Source: Neotamlana nanhaiensis (GTDB lineage: Bacteria > Bacteroidota > Bacteroidia > Flavobacteriales > Flavobacteriaceae). From it: DNA of 64,000 nt. The translations under genes and the position numbers were made by a program. The stretch is from positions 248,001 to 312,000 of the forward strand of contig NZ_JTDV01000010.1 in assembly GCF_000943555.1 (NCBI RefSeq), written 5' to 3'. The notes under the pieces are model-generated. The model did not search any database. It was not told the DNA's origin and saw only the letters and a program-made list of their open reading frames with translations. Of this stretch, positions 16,421-23,987 are shown one piece after another (within the stretch, counting starts at the first letter, position 1; the number at the start of each line of letters is the position of its first letter).

Positions 16421-16445
16421 GGTTTTGACTGCGCTCAACCTGACA
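16421..16445 (+). repeat. Short dispersed repeat, GACTGCGCTCAACCTGACA type
   Basis: This 25-base block, GC-richer than its surroundings, ends in TGACTGCGCTCAACCTGACA. It resembles 19827-19850 (CGACTTCGCTCAGTGTGACA). Both lie in non-coding spacers. Such blocks are common interspersed repeats in Bacteroidetes genomes. Confidence 0.5.
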
Positions 16446-16520
16446 AAAGGCATAAACCTTTTTCAATTATATAAAACAACAGTAATGTTATAAAAAACAC
16501 TCTTTAAAAATTTAAAAATC

Positions 16521-17189
16521 ATGGAACAGATAAAAGAATTATCATTTAACAAATACAGCGCTTTAAGTATTTTATTTATTGCGCTATCGTCAAGCTTTTT
16601 TTTACTAGCCGTTAAAATGAAGCTTACACATGCCTATCATTATTTATTTTTAGTTTGGAACATCTTTCTAGCAGTCATTCCCTACGCCATTACCACATAT
16701 TTAAAGCGCAACCCCAAACGTTATAAATTAAGTATGGTGTTATGGCTAGGTATTTGGCTGCTTTTTTTACCTAATGCGCCCTATATAGTCACCGATTTTG
16801 TGCATTTACAATACAACTACAGTCATTATTTTTGGCTCGATGCCCTTATTATTGCAGCCTTTGCTTTAAGCGGGTTATTATTATTTTATTTTTCGCTTTT
16901 AGATTTTAATAAAATCACTGCTAAATATCTTTCATATAAAACCAGTTTATATACTACTGTGACTATTTTGTTTGCATCGGCATTTGGGGTTTATTTAGGA
17001 AGATACTTTAGGTATAACTCTTGGGATATTGTAAGTAATCCAATAGATTTAATAGTTGATATTTTTCACCTTTTAACCAACCCAAAATCTATGACAAACC
17101 CTTGGTTATTCACCATTATTTTTGGATTATTTCTTTGCGGTGGATTTTGGATAATTAAAACATTAGAACAACAAAATTTGAAGCACTAA
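16521..17189 (+). CDS. DUF1361 membrane protein
   Basis: This 222-residue polytopic protein has about seven hydrophobic helices. The DUF1361 signature is clear in the middle: WNIFLAVIPYAITTYLKRNPKRY then GIWLLFLPNAPYIVTDFVHLQ (about residues 52-108) and FGVYLGRYFRYNSWDIV near 160. The function of the family is unknown. It has about 120 bases of its own leader after the creD terminator and meets the SDR gene tail to tail with no spacer, so it is probably monocistronic. Confidence 0.88.
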   Translation: MEQIKELSFNKYSALSILFIALSSSFFLLAVKMKLTHAYHYLFLVWNIFLAVIPYAITTYLKRNPKRYKLSMVLWLGIWLLFLPNAPYIVTDFVHLQYNYSHYFWLDALIIAAFALSGLLLFYFSLLDFNKITAKYLSYKTSLYTTVTILFASAFGVYLGRYFRYNSWDIVSNPIDLIVDIFHLLTNPKSMTNPWLFTIIFGLFLCGGFWIIKTLEQQNLKH

Positions 17190-17972
17190 CTAGTTCTTTC
17201 TGTTTTTCTCTTGAAGTTTTCTAACTATTGAAGCTGCCATATTACGAGGAATAATACGCGGTAATGTTGCTAAAAATTTATTAAACCCACCAGGAATAGC
17301 ATAGGGTTTACCTTTTAACATGGCTTTATAACCATAAAGCGCGACCGATTGCGCACAACCCATGTTAAATTTTATTTTATTTTCTGAAGTGTTGGCAGAA
17401 ACCGTTTCTTGAAACGCCGTTTTTGTTGGGCCTGGGCATAAAGCGGTTACCGTAACGCCTGTGCCTTTTAATTCGTTTGCTATAGCCTCAGAAAATGATA
17501 ACATATAACCTTTTGAGGCATAGTAAATAGACATTAAAGGCCCTGGTTGAAAGGCAGCCAACGAAGACATATTTAATATTTTCCCCGAACCACGTTTTAC
17601 CATACCATCTAGTGCTAATTTAGTTAAATGTGTTGCGGTAACAACGTGAACGTTTAGCATTTGAGACTCACGTTCCCAACTGGTGCTGGCAAAAGTACCG
17701 AATAAACCAAAACCCGCGTTATTTATTAAAACATCTAGAGGTTCGTTGTTTATGTCGTTCATAATCTCTTGAGCGACATTTACTTGACTCAAATCCTTTT
17801 GTAAGGTAACCACCTCAACATTATAGGACGCTTCTAGTTCGGTTTTTACTTGTATTAATTTTGAAGCATCAATATCAACTAAAAATAATTTGTAATTGTC
17901 TTTGGCTAACAAAACAGCCAATTCGTAACCTAAACCAGAGGCAGCACCTGTAACTAAAGCGGATTGTTTCAT
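17190..17972 (-). CDS. Short-chain dehydrogenase/reductase (classical SDR)
   Basis: This 260-residue enzyme has a Rossmann glycine motif TGAASGLGYELA (about 7-18), acidic cofactor position DIDA (about 33-36, suggesting NAD(H)), NNAGFG near 88, catalytic Ser in NMSSLAAFQPG and YYASKGYML (Tyr and Lys four apart, about 155-159). The C-terminus is basic (RIIPRNMAASIVRKLQEKNRKN), as in membrane-associated acyl-lipid or sterol SDRs of the DltE/YqjQ type. The substrate is not predictable. It is followed upstream by the saccharopine-dehydrogenase-like gene with a 29-base gap, so they may be co-transcribed. Confidence 0.85.
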   Translation of the reverse strand: MKQSALVTGAASGLGYELAVLLAKDNYKLFLVDIDASKLIQVKTELEASYNVEVVTLQKDLSQVNVAQEIMNDINNEPLDVLINNAGFGLFGTFASTSWERESQMLNVHVVTATHLTKLALDGMVKRGSGKILNMSSLAAFQPGPLMSIYYASKGYMLSFSEAIANELKGTGVTVTALCPGPTKTAFQETVSANTSENKIKFNMGCAQSVALYGYKAMLKGKPYAIPGGFNKFLATLPRIIPRNMAASIVRKLQEKNRKN

Positions 17973-18001
17973 ACCTCAAATAAAGTAATAATTATGGAAA
18001 A

Positions 18002-19207
18002 TCACTCTTTTTCGTCTACAAAATCTTGTAAATAGCTAAATTTTGCGGTTAACTTACCCTTTTCGGTAATTTTGGCGCGTTTTAAAATACCGTCTTTATC
18101 TCCATTAAAAAACGCAGGAATAACGTGTTGTAAAAACATATCGCCAAAACCTTCGCTAGCATCTTGCGGTAATTCGCATGGTAAATTATCGACCGCCATA
18201 ACTACAATGGCGTTTTCGTTTTTATAATCTATTTCCGATTCTGTCTGCGAATCGTAACCATAAATAGGATCTGCAATGGTTGATGCACGAAGCGTTGTTG
18301 CTACTGGTCCATCGACATCGCAGCTAATATCGGCGACCACTTTTATGTTAAAATCGGACGACTTAACATCAGCTCTGGTATATAAATATGGTGCGCCATC
18401 GCCGTAAAAATGACCGGCGATATAATAGTCGGTTACTTTTGCAAATCGCATAAAGTTAGATTGATAATCTTGTGGATTATTAAAAAAATCGATATTGTTA
18501 AGTACACGTCCGTCGCGGCGTTTATTATAATCGAGCACATCAATTTTGCAATACACAGGCTCGTTGAAGCTGTCGTTTAAATACTCCTTAACCGACACCG
18601 ATTTTATACGCATAGCATCTAACATTTCTTGAGCTCCGTTTGCGACTTTACCACTTCCGGTTAGCAGTATTTTGATGTTAGGAAGTTCAATTTGGTTTAA
18701 TTCGGCAATTAAAGCGGCTTGATTAGGCAACGGACCTGCTTTTGGTAACTGCCAAGTATTGTATTTTAAACCCCAAGCACGAAATCCGTTGTAAGCCCCA
18801 ACAATGCCTGCAAATCTTCCGAAGCCTATAAGTCGGTTGCCTTTAGCATCGACAATGGTTTCATGGTCGTAAAGCTCAATATTTTTATCTAAAATGGCTT
18901 TTAATAATTTACGGTTGTAAGGTTGCTTTTTTATGGTATGCGAAAAGAAGAAATATTTTTTATTAGGAATTAATGCCGAAATAGGCACTTCTTTTACGCC
19001 AATAAAAACATCGGCATCTGATACGTCATTAACAACTTCAATACCTGCTTGTCGATACGCCTCGTCTGAAAACACACGAATATTTGAAGCTTCTACAACA
19101 AATTGGGCTTCTGGAAATTGCCTTTTAGCCTCAACTAATTTTTCTGGTGAGAAAACCACACGACGATCGGGTGGTGTTTTACGTTCTGTGATTATTGCGA
19201 ATTTCAT
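18002..19207 (-). CDS. Saccharopine dehydrogenase (lysine-forming)-like NAD(P)-dependent oxidoreductase
   Basis: This 401-residue protein belongs to the alanine dehydrogenase/transhydrogenase/LYS1 superfamily. The N-terminal domain starts with ITERKTPPDRRVVFSPEKL (the RxPPDRR-type substrate loop), and SHTIKKQPYNRKLLKAIL near residue 90 matches lysine-forming saccharopine dehydrogenases. The NAD-binding domain has LLTGSGKVANGAQEML near 183, and CDVDGPVATTLRASTIADPIYGYD near 295 is characteristic. In these bacteria it could act in lysine degradation or on a related imino acid; the reaction is inferred from family. The upstream DUF1801 gene is 5 bases away on the same strand. Confidence 0.83.
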   Translation of the reverse strand: MKFAIITERKTPPDRRVVFSPEKLVEAKRQFPEAQFVVEASNIRVFSDEAYRQAGIEVVNDVSDADVFIGVKEVPISALIPNKKYFFFSHTIKKQPYNRKLLKAILDKNIELYDHETIVDAKGNRLIGFGRFAGIVGAYNGFRAWGLKYNTWQLPKAGPLPNQAALIAELNQIELPNIKILLTGSGKVANGAQEMLDAMRIKSVSVKEYLNDSFNEPVYCKIDVLDYNKRRDGRVLNNIDFFNNPQDYQSNFMRFAKVTDYYIAGHFYGDGAPYLYTRADVKSSDFNIKVVADISCDVDGPVATTLRASTIADPIYGYDSQTESEIDYKNENAIVVMAVDNLPCELPQDASEGFGDMFLQHVIPAFFNGDKDGILKRAKITEKGKLTAKFSYLQDFVDEKE

Positions 19208-19212
19208 AGATT

Positions 19213-19632
19213 TTATGCGCCCAAAAGTGGCAGATGTTTTATTTTATGATAGGTTAATGCAAGAGTTATGCAATGCTTAAGTTCGGTTACAGGAATCGTT
19301 TCATTTAGATTAAAAATGATAGCTCTATTGCCTTCGAATTTAAAAACGCCTTTGTAAATTATTTTAAAAGTAGAAACGAGTTGCGAGGTGCATTGAAAAT
19401 ACATAGCGTATTGGTTGGGTGCTTTTGGTTTCCAATCGATTCGCAACGTACTTCCGTGTTTTGTAACATAACTGGGTTCATTCCATTTTAGGGTTTCTTC
19501 TAGTTTTTCCAAGCCTTCAACGTTGTCTGCGGTATTTAAAACCAAAGCTCGCAATGCATCCATTTTGAGTTTTACTTGTGGTGGATAATTATTAAATATT
19601 TCGGTTACTTTTGGATGACTGACAATTTGCAT
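19213..19632 (-). CDS. DUF1801 domain protein
   Basis: This 139-residue protein is read from ATG 19632 (MQIVSHPKVTEIFNNYPP); an in-frame TTG at 19644 would add four residues. The DUF1801 core is LKWNEPSYVTKHGSTLRIDWKPKAPNQYAMYFQCTSQLVSTFK, with the strongly conserved KWxEPSY and DWK segments. No molecular function is established for the family. It precedes the dehydrogenase gene by 5 bases and likely shares its transcript. It is only distantly similar to the DUF1801 protein at 13178. Confidence 0.82.
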   Translation of the reverse strand: MQIVSHPKVTEIFNNYPPQVKLKMDALRALVLNTADNVEGLEKLEETLKWNEPSYVTKHGSTLRIDWKPKAPNQYAMYFQCTSQLVSTFKIIYKGVFKFEGNRAIIFNLNETIPVTELKHCITLALTYHKIKHLPLLGA

Positions 19633-19720
19633 AGCACAATACAATGGAATACTTTTTGTTGTAATTTAAGTGTATTAAAACAGATTTACAAACTTTTTAA
19701 TATCTTTGCCGCCCGCGTTA

Positions 19721-19783
19721 AGGATTGAGGTATTGTTGGAGCTCCTCGCAGAGAGCGACTACCGAAAGCCTGACGCACTTTTG
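19721..19783 (+). repeat. Dispersed intergenic repeat, copy 2
   Basis: The plus strand reads GATTGAG, GAGCTCCTCGCAGAG, CGAAAGC and GACGC in the same order and spacing as the minus strand of 6506-6567. Both copies lie upstream of transcribed genes in GC-richer islands within AT-rich spacers. Confidence 0.65.
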
Positions 19784-19826
19784 CCATTAAAAGCAAAAGT
19801 GGGTAACGCACACTGTTTAAAAATAC

Positions 19827-19850
19827 GCTTCGACTTCGCTCAGTGTGACA
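19827..19850 (+). repeat. Short dispersed repeat, GACTTCGCTCAGTGTGACA type
   Basis: This relative of the block at 16421-16445 shares GACTnCGCTCA and TGACA. Confidence 0.5.
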
Positions 19851-19943
19851 GTTGAAGTGACATAAAAACTTTTAATTGATGAGCTCCCGAAACAAGTTCG
19901 GGATTAATTCAATAACGTAAATTAAAATTTACTATTTCATTAA

Positions 19944-20337
19944 GGGGTCGACTGGTTTTGACAGCGAGATTAATTGAACGGTAAGCACGTGGTGTAATGG
20001 TTTTGAAACACCTAAAAGGCTAGACCAAACTTTAAACGGCGAGAATAACTACGCTTTAGCTGCTTAATAACTGAATTATAGTAAGTTCAAGCCCCGGCAC
20101 ACAAGGTGTGCAAGCTAAATGTCTCTAGAAAGCCCTGGTTAATGGCGTTCTTTTTTGAGGCATCGTAAAGATTAACTAAGATTAGGTAGCGCTTTGATGC
20201 CTTTTCGAGATTTAAAAGCTAAGTTGTAAGTGGGTTGTCTTTAACCAGCTTGCAATCGAAAAAATAAGAAAAGAATAAACGTGTAGAAAGCCCTTTGGTT
20301 ACTTGTTTGGACGAGAGTTCGATTCTCTCCGACTCCA
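19944..20337 (+). ncRNA. ssrA: Transfer-messenger RNA (tmRNA), tag GENNYALAA
   Basis: The 5' end GGGGTCG (19944-19950) pairs with CGACTCC (20330-20336) to form the tRNA-like acceptor stem with discriminator A at 20337. The 5' D-like part continues ACTGGTTTTGACAGCG. The T arm is GAGAG-TTCGATT-CTCTC at 20313-20329. The tag frame runs from GGC 20038 to tandem TAA stops at 20065-20070 and encodes GENNYALAA, with Ala from the charged tRNA added in front. The CCA end is not encoded (CAA follows the discriminator), so it must be added by nucleotidyltransferase. tmRNA with SmpB rescues stalled ribosomes and marks incomplete proteins for proteolysis. A strong terminator follows at once. Confidence 0.97.
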
Positions 20338-20340
20338 CAA

Positions 20341-20373
20341 AAAAACGCTCTAAATTATTTTAGAGCGTTTTTT
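20341..20373 (+). terminator. Terminator of ssrA
   Basis: The 14-bp stem AAAAACGCTCTAAA (20341-20354) and TTTAGAGCGTTTTT (20359-20372) has a TTAT loop. It is flanked by A and T tracts, so it can work in both directions; the remnant ATPase gene converges on it from the other side. Confidence 0.85.
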
Positions 20374-20374
20374 G

Positions 20375-20946
20375 TTATAAATGCCGTAAAAAAGATTCTG
20401 GATTGTTTAAAAACATTTTTGTTATGGAATAATGATCAGTGCATTCTAAATCCGTTTTAACCATACTTTGATTGGTCACCTCGTAAACAATTCTTGTCCA
20501 AAATCTCGCCTAACACGATGTAATTGAAAATTTGCACTATCTTTCATTTGTTGGACAATATGTTGAGGCACCTCTTCTCCTAAATTAAATTGATTTTGTA
20601 AATTAATATTGTTTCGGTGTACACTATTTAAATAACCGCCAAAATATTCTGCTCAAAAAAAGAAACCTACCGATCGCTCTATATTCCATTGCAACTTCAG
20701 ATATTAAACTAACTGCTTCGCAGCCTCAAAGCATTTTTTAGAATAACTTGTACCATCCATATGCGGTAGTTGTAGACGATACGCTAAAGTCTGAAGCAAA
20801 CTAGACTTACCTGTTCCATTTTCACCAATTATAAAAGTAATTTTGTTGGATAAATCAATATGCTTCCCAAATTTTATCGCTGGCACATCGTAAGGATAAG
20901 GCTGTGTTCTATTTATATTTAAATTTATTGATGAAAGATATGGCAT
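20375..20946 (-). pseudogene. Decayed AAA-family ATPase (two stops and internal deletion)
   Basis: The intact part from ATG 20946 encodes LSSINLNINRTQPYPYDVPAIKFGKHIDLSNKITFIIGENGTGKSSLLQTLAY, a Walker A start (GENGTGKSS) of the roughly 240-residue bacterial AAA ATPases with ABC-like fold. An in-frame TAA follows KQLV at about 20704 and a TGA about 17 codons later. The frame between and after them still reads as protein (RNNINLQNQFNLGEEVP, FQLHRVRRDFGQELF). The sequence then jumps frame into a typical family C-terminus (LECTDHYSITKMFLNNPESFLRHL) ending at 20375. The signature and Walker B region is missing, so an internal deletion of about 50 codons is inferred. The product cannot be active. 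Confidence 0.75.
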
Positions 20947-21019
20947 GATTAAAAATTTTCAACACTAAATTTAAATGGATTATTTCAAATTTCACACTAA
21001 AACTTGCTGTATACAAGTA

Positions 21020-22309
21020 TTACCCGCGCCTATCAATAACCAAAATAGGTTTCCTGCTCATTTTCGGGAAGCGGAGTTTTTCAATCGTTTCTTTTGGATG
21101 AAGCTCTATATTTGGCGTTACCCGAAGTTTGGCTCTAAAATGATCTTTTATAGCGTTTAAAAAATCTTTGGAATTGTTTGTCGTCGCTATTTTTAAGCAA
21201 ATTTCGTCGGTACCAATACTATTATGGCTAATCTCGATAACATAACTTTCCACCTCGGCAAAATCGTTTAGAATATTATCCATAGCCGGCGGATATAACG
21301 TGGTGCCTTTATATTTTATCATTTGCTTTTTACGACCAACCACAGGTCCAAGTCGTAAGGTAGTTCGACCACAAGGGCAAGCTTCGGTGTGGGCTTTTAC
21401 CATATCACCAGTTTTAAAACGCAATAGCGGCATGCCTTCAACCCCTAAAGTTGTAATTGTTAATTCACCTACTTCGTCTTTTGGTACAGGTTGGTTATTT
21501 TCATCTAAAATTTCAGTAATTATTAATTCTGGATGCTGATGCCCTCCTTGATTGTGTTCGCACTCGGTAAAGGCTGTATTCATTTCGGTAGAAGCATAAG
21601 TTGAATACAAATTAATATCCCATTTTGCGGTAATTTTTTCGGCTAAGGTGTTTAATGTAAAATCTTGATTTCTTAAAGATTCACCAATACAAATTGCGCC
21701 TTTTACACCAGATTTATTAACATCGATACCATGCGATTCGGCATATTCAATAAGTTTTAGCAAAAACGATGGCACCACAATTAAATAAGTAGGATTAAAT
21801 TTTAAAATAGAATCCCATTGCAATTCTGGCACGCCAGCACCAACACGAATTATGGTGGCTCCTAATTTTCTAACACCTAAAAAATAGGCTAAACCTGCCA
21901 TAAATCGGCGGTCTATGGTTGTCATAAGTTGCACCACATCGCCTTCTTTCACGCCTGCGCAAGCAAATGAAATAGCCTCGTTATATGCTAAACGATCTAA
22001 ATCTTTATCGGTTAAACCAAAAATTACAGGATCGCCTAAAGTTCCCGAAGTCGTCACATAATCGCGAATTTTATGCTTAGGCACGCATAAAAAATCGTCG
22101 TTGTTTTTTTGTAAATCATCCTTTGTGGTAAAGGGAATTAGGCTTAAGTCTTCAAGAGTTTTTATAGTTGAAACATCAATATTATTTTCTGAAAAAACGC
22201 GTTGATAATACGCTGAATTTTCACTTAAATACGCTAATAATGATGCTAATTTTTCTTCTTGAAAAACTTTTATGTCTTGCAAAGATGCTTTCTCTATGTC
22301 GGGAATCAT
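21020..22309 (-). CDS. PaaK-like adenylate-forming ligase of the flexirubin cluster
   Basis: This 429-residue member of the phenylacetate-CoA ligase branch of AMP-forming enzymes has the phosphate-binding loop TTSGTLGDPVIFGLT near 85, STYASTEMNTAFTECE near 240, LRFKTGDMVKAHTEACPCGRTTLRLG near 305 and GRKKQMIKYKGTTLYPPAMDN near 335. The C-terminal domain ends with KLRFPKMSRKPILVIDRRG. It would activate an aryl acid as adenylate; the tyrosine ammonia-lyase at the far end of the cluster makes a 4-hydroxycinnamate-type acid, so loading this starter onto an acyl carrier protein is the likely task. It is the last gene of the 31-gene block and abuts its upstream neighbour. Confidence 0.85.
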   Translation of the reverse strand: MIPDIEKASLQDIKVFQEEKLASLLAYLSENSAYYQRVFSENNIDVSTIKTLEDLSLIPFTTKDDLQKNNDDFLCVPKHKIRDYVTTSGTLGDPVIFGLTDKDLDRLAYNEAISFACAGVKEGDVVQLMTTIDRRFMAGLAYFLGVRKLGATIIRVGAGVPELQWDSILKFNPTYLIVVPSFLLKLIEYAESHGIDVNKSGVKGAICIGESLRNQDFTLNTLAEKITAKWDINLYSTYASTEMNTAFTECEHNQGGHQHPELIITEILDENNQPVPKDEVGELTITTLGVEGMPLLRFKTGDMVKAHTEACPCGRTTLRLGPVVGRKKQMIKYKGTTLYPPAMDNILNDFAEVESYVIEISHNSIGTDEICLKIATTNNSKDFLNAIKDHFRAKLRVTPNIELHPKETIEKLRFPKMSRKPILVIDRRG

Positions 22310-23980
22310 TTACAACTTCCTTTTTATTTTTTTAATATATGCTTTTAAATTTTCACGATCTGGCACCGTAGTTACTTCTTTGGTTAAAGCTGCTTCAAAA
22401 TTAAGCAATGCCGCGGTATAATATTTCTTTTCGTAAAAATACTTTCCTACCAAATAATAGGCTTCCCAAAAATTAGGATTTAATTGTTTAAAAGCTTCTA
22501 ATTTGTTGGTATTAATGTGTGTGTTATTTGAAATAGCTTCGGATAGCTTTCTACTTTCAACACGATAATTTTCATAATTTTTATAAGCTTCAGAATACAA
22601 AAACGGATCGGTTTCTATATTCAATGCTGAAGTTTGATTCGATTTAAAATCACCTTCCGCTTTTGCGAAAACATCATTTAAATTATAAGCCACAAATTCG
22701 CCTAAATTATATGGGTTTGAAGACACCCAAACCAAACCTTGCTCAGGTTTAAAAACCACACCATGATGCGCCAACAACTGATTTAAAGCTTTTTCGTTAC
22801 CATAACCTAAGGCCAAATCGTGCAATCCTTCACGATTGCGCAACATAGCCACTGCTTTTTGTGGCGTTATTTTTTCTTCTTCATTTATAAGTTCTTGCAA
22901 GCGCTCGTAACGGTATTGTGAATGGCTATTGTGAATATGTTCTGCATTGCGATCATCGGTTTTATAAGCATCACTTTGAAAATGATTGGTACAAATTAAC
23001 TGATTGGCATTAGGCACTTGATACACCCCAAAGTTTTTAGGCGACACCTCGATAGTTACTGCATTTTTATCGGCGGCGCTTCCTATAAATATAGATTCGG
23101 ACACAAAAACTTGTCGTTTTTTAGCAATCGCCACAGCTTCTTCTATATTTGATGCATATTGCAAAATTTCTCGTGTTAAAATGGAAATAGGCGTTTTGGC
23201 CACTAACGGAATTTTAGACTTACCAGCATTTATAGTAACAGTTAAACCTTTTTCGTTCATCCCAGAAACCACTCCAATCATTCCTGGCCAAGTTACCGAC
23301 ATAAAATTGTAACCACTTTCGGGTTTTACAAAGGCTATTATTTTTTGTTTGGCAAAATCGTCGCCCGCATAAAAATCTAAATTCCGACCAATTAGCATGC
23401 TACCATCGCTTGTTTTATCGCCCCAAACGGCAAACGATGAACAACCAACCAAGGCCAAGTCTTGAAAGGCATGACCAATGTCGTGCGCACCGTGTAAATA
23501 AAGAATGCGCAAATAATCATCGGCAATATAATCGTAATCATCGCCAGCATATTGGGCTAAACCGTAAATTTCGGTTTTAAATTCTTCTGGAATGTGTAAA
23601 TACATTTTGCGATTATACCACGCCATAAGTTTACGTAGTAACTTCTGCTTAAATTTTGATGGCACCATGGTTTCCACCTTTCCTAAAAAATAAGCTTCCT
23701 GTTTGGCAAATAATTCTTGTGTTAAACGCCCCGTTTTTAAACCCAATTGCAACGGATTGCCACTAACCAACAATTCCCATTGCCCTTGCTTATTTTTGGT
23801 AAGAAAGTTATTGTTTAAAGCAAATGTAGAATCGTTTATTGTTGTTCTCTCTGGTATTTCTGAAGAAAACTGAGTAACATCTGGTATATCGTGCAAGGAT
23901 TTTTTAACACCACAAGACACCAGCATTAAAACAGCCAAAGTGCAAAACAATTTATGTACCGACTTAAAAATCAGTTTCAT
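22310..23980 (-). CDS. Lipoprotein with C45 (acyl-CoA:6-APA acyltransferase-like) domain
   Basis: This 556-residue protein has a lipobox LVSC (Cys23), so it should be membrane-anchored outside the cytoplasm. The central domain is an Ntn-hydrolase of peptidase family C45/AAT: GCSSFAVWGDKTSDGSMLIGRNLDFYAG with Cys180 as the expected autoproteolysis nucleophile, then GMIGVVSGMNEKGLTVTINAGKS and TNHFQSD. The last 90 residues resemble a tetratricopeptide-like helical tail (NPNFWEAYYLVGKYFYEKKYYTAALLNFEAAL). Family members form or hydrolyse amide or ester bonds from acyl donors. In a pigment cluster it might attach, trim or transfer the acyl arm outside the inner membrane, which is inference. Confidence 0.82.
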   Translation of the reverse strand: MKLIFKSVHKLFCTLAVLMLVSCGVKKSLHDIPDVTQFSSEIPERTTINDSTFALNNNFLTKNKQGQWELLVSGNPLQLGLKTGRLTQELFAKQEAYFLGKVETMVPSKFKQKLLRKLMAWYNRKMYLHIPEEFKTEIYGLAQYAGDDYDYIADDYLRILYLHGAHDIGHAFQDLALVGCSSFAVWGDKTSDGSMLIGRNLDFYAGDDFAKQKIIAFVKPESGYNFMSVTWPGMIGVVSGMNEKGLTVTINAGKSKIPLVAKTPISILTREILQYASNIEEAVAIAKKRQVFVSESIFIGSAADKNAVTIEVSPKNFGVYQVPNANQLICTNHFQSDAYKTDDRNAEHIHNSHSQYRYERLQELINEEEKITPQKAVAMLRNREGLHDLALGYGNEKALNQLLAHHGVVFKPEQGLVWVSSNPYNLGEFVAYNLNDVFAKAEGDFKSNQTSALNIETDPFLYSEAYKNYENYRVESRKLSEAISNNTHINTNKLEAFKQLNPNFWEAYYLVGKYFYEKKYYTAALLNFEAALTKEVTTVPDRENLKAYIKKIKRKL

Positions 23981-23987
23981 GCCAAAA

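Larger units (their letters stand above)
19633..19943 (+). other. Repeat-rich non-coding spacer upstream of ssrA
   Basis: These 311 bases hold no gene. From left to right they contain a TATCTTTG -7-like box (19701-19708), the 63-base dispersed repeat (19721-19783), a hairpin CACTTTTGC/GCAAAAGTG (about 19786-19811), a short GACTTCGCTCAGTGTGACA repeat (19827-19850) and the hairpin CCCGAA/TTCGGG (19886-19902). The last 40 bases are plain AT-rich sequence in front of the tmRNA. The promoter of ssrA is not certain; TACTATTTC at 19930-19938 is a poor but well-placed candidate. Confidence 0.5.

Noticed and set aside
20975-21160. 61-codon plus-strand frame between the decayed ATPase and the ligase gene
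   Set aside because: It overlaps the end of the ligase in antisense and shows no coding features.
21020-22309. Phenylacetate degradation as the role of the PaaK-like gene
   Set aside because: No other paa genes are present; it abuts pigment genes, so starter activation is far more likely.
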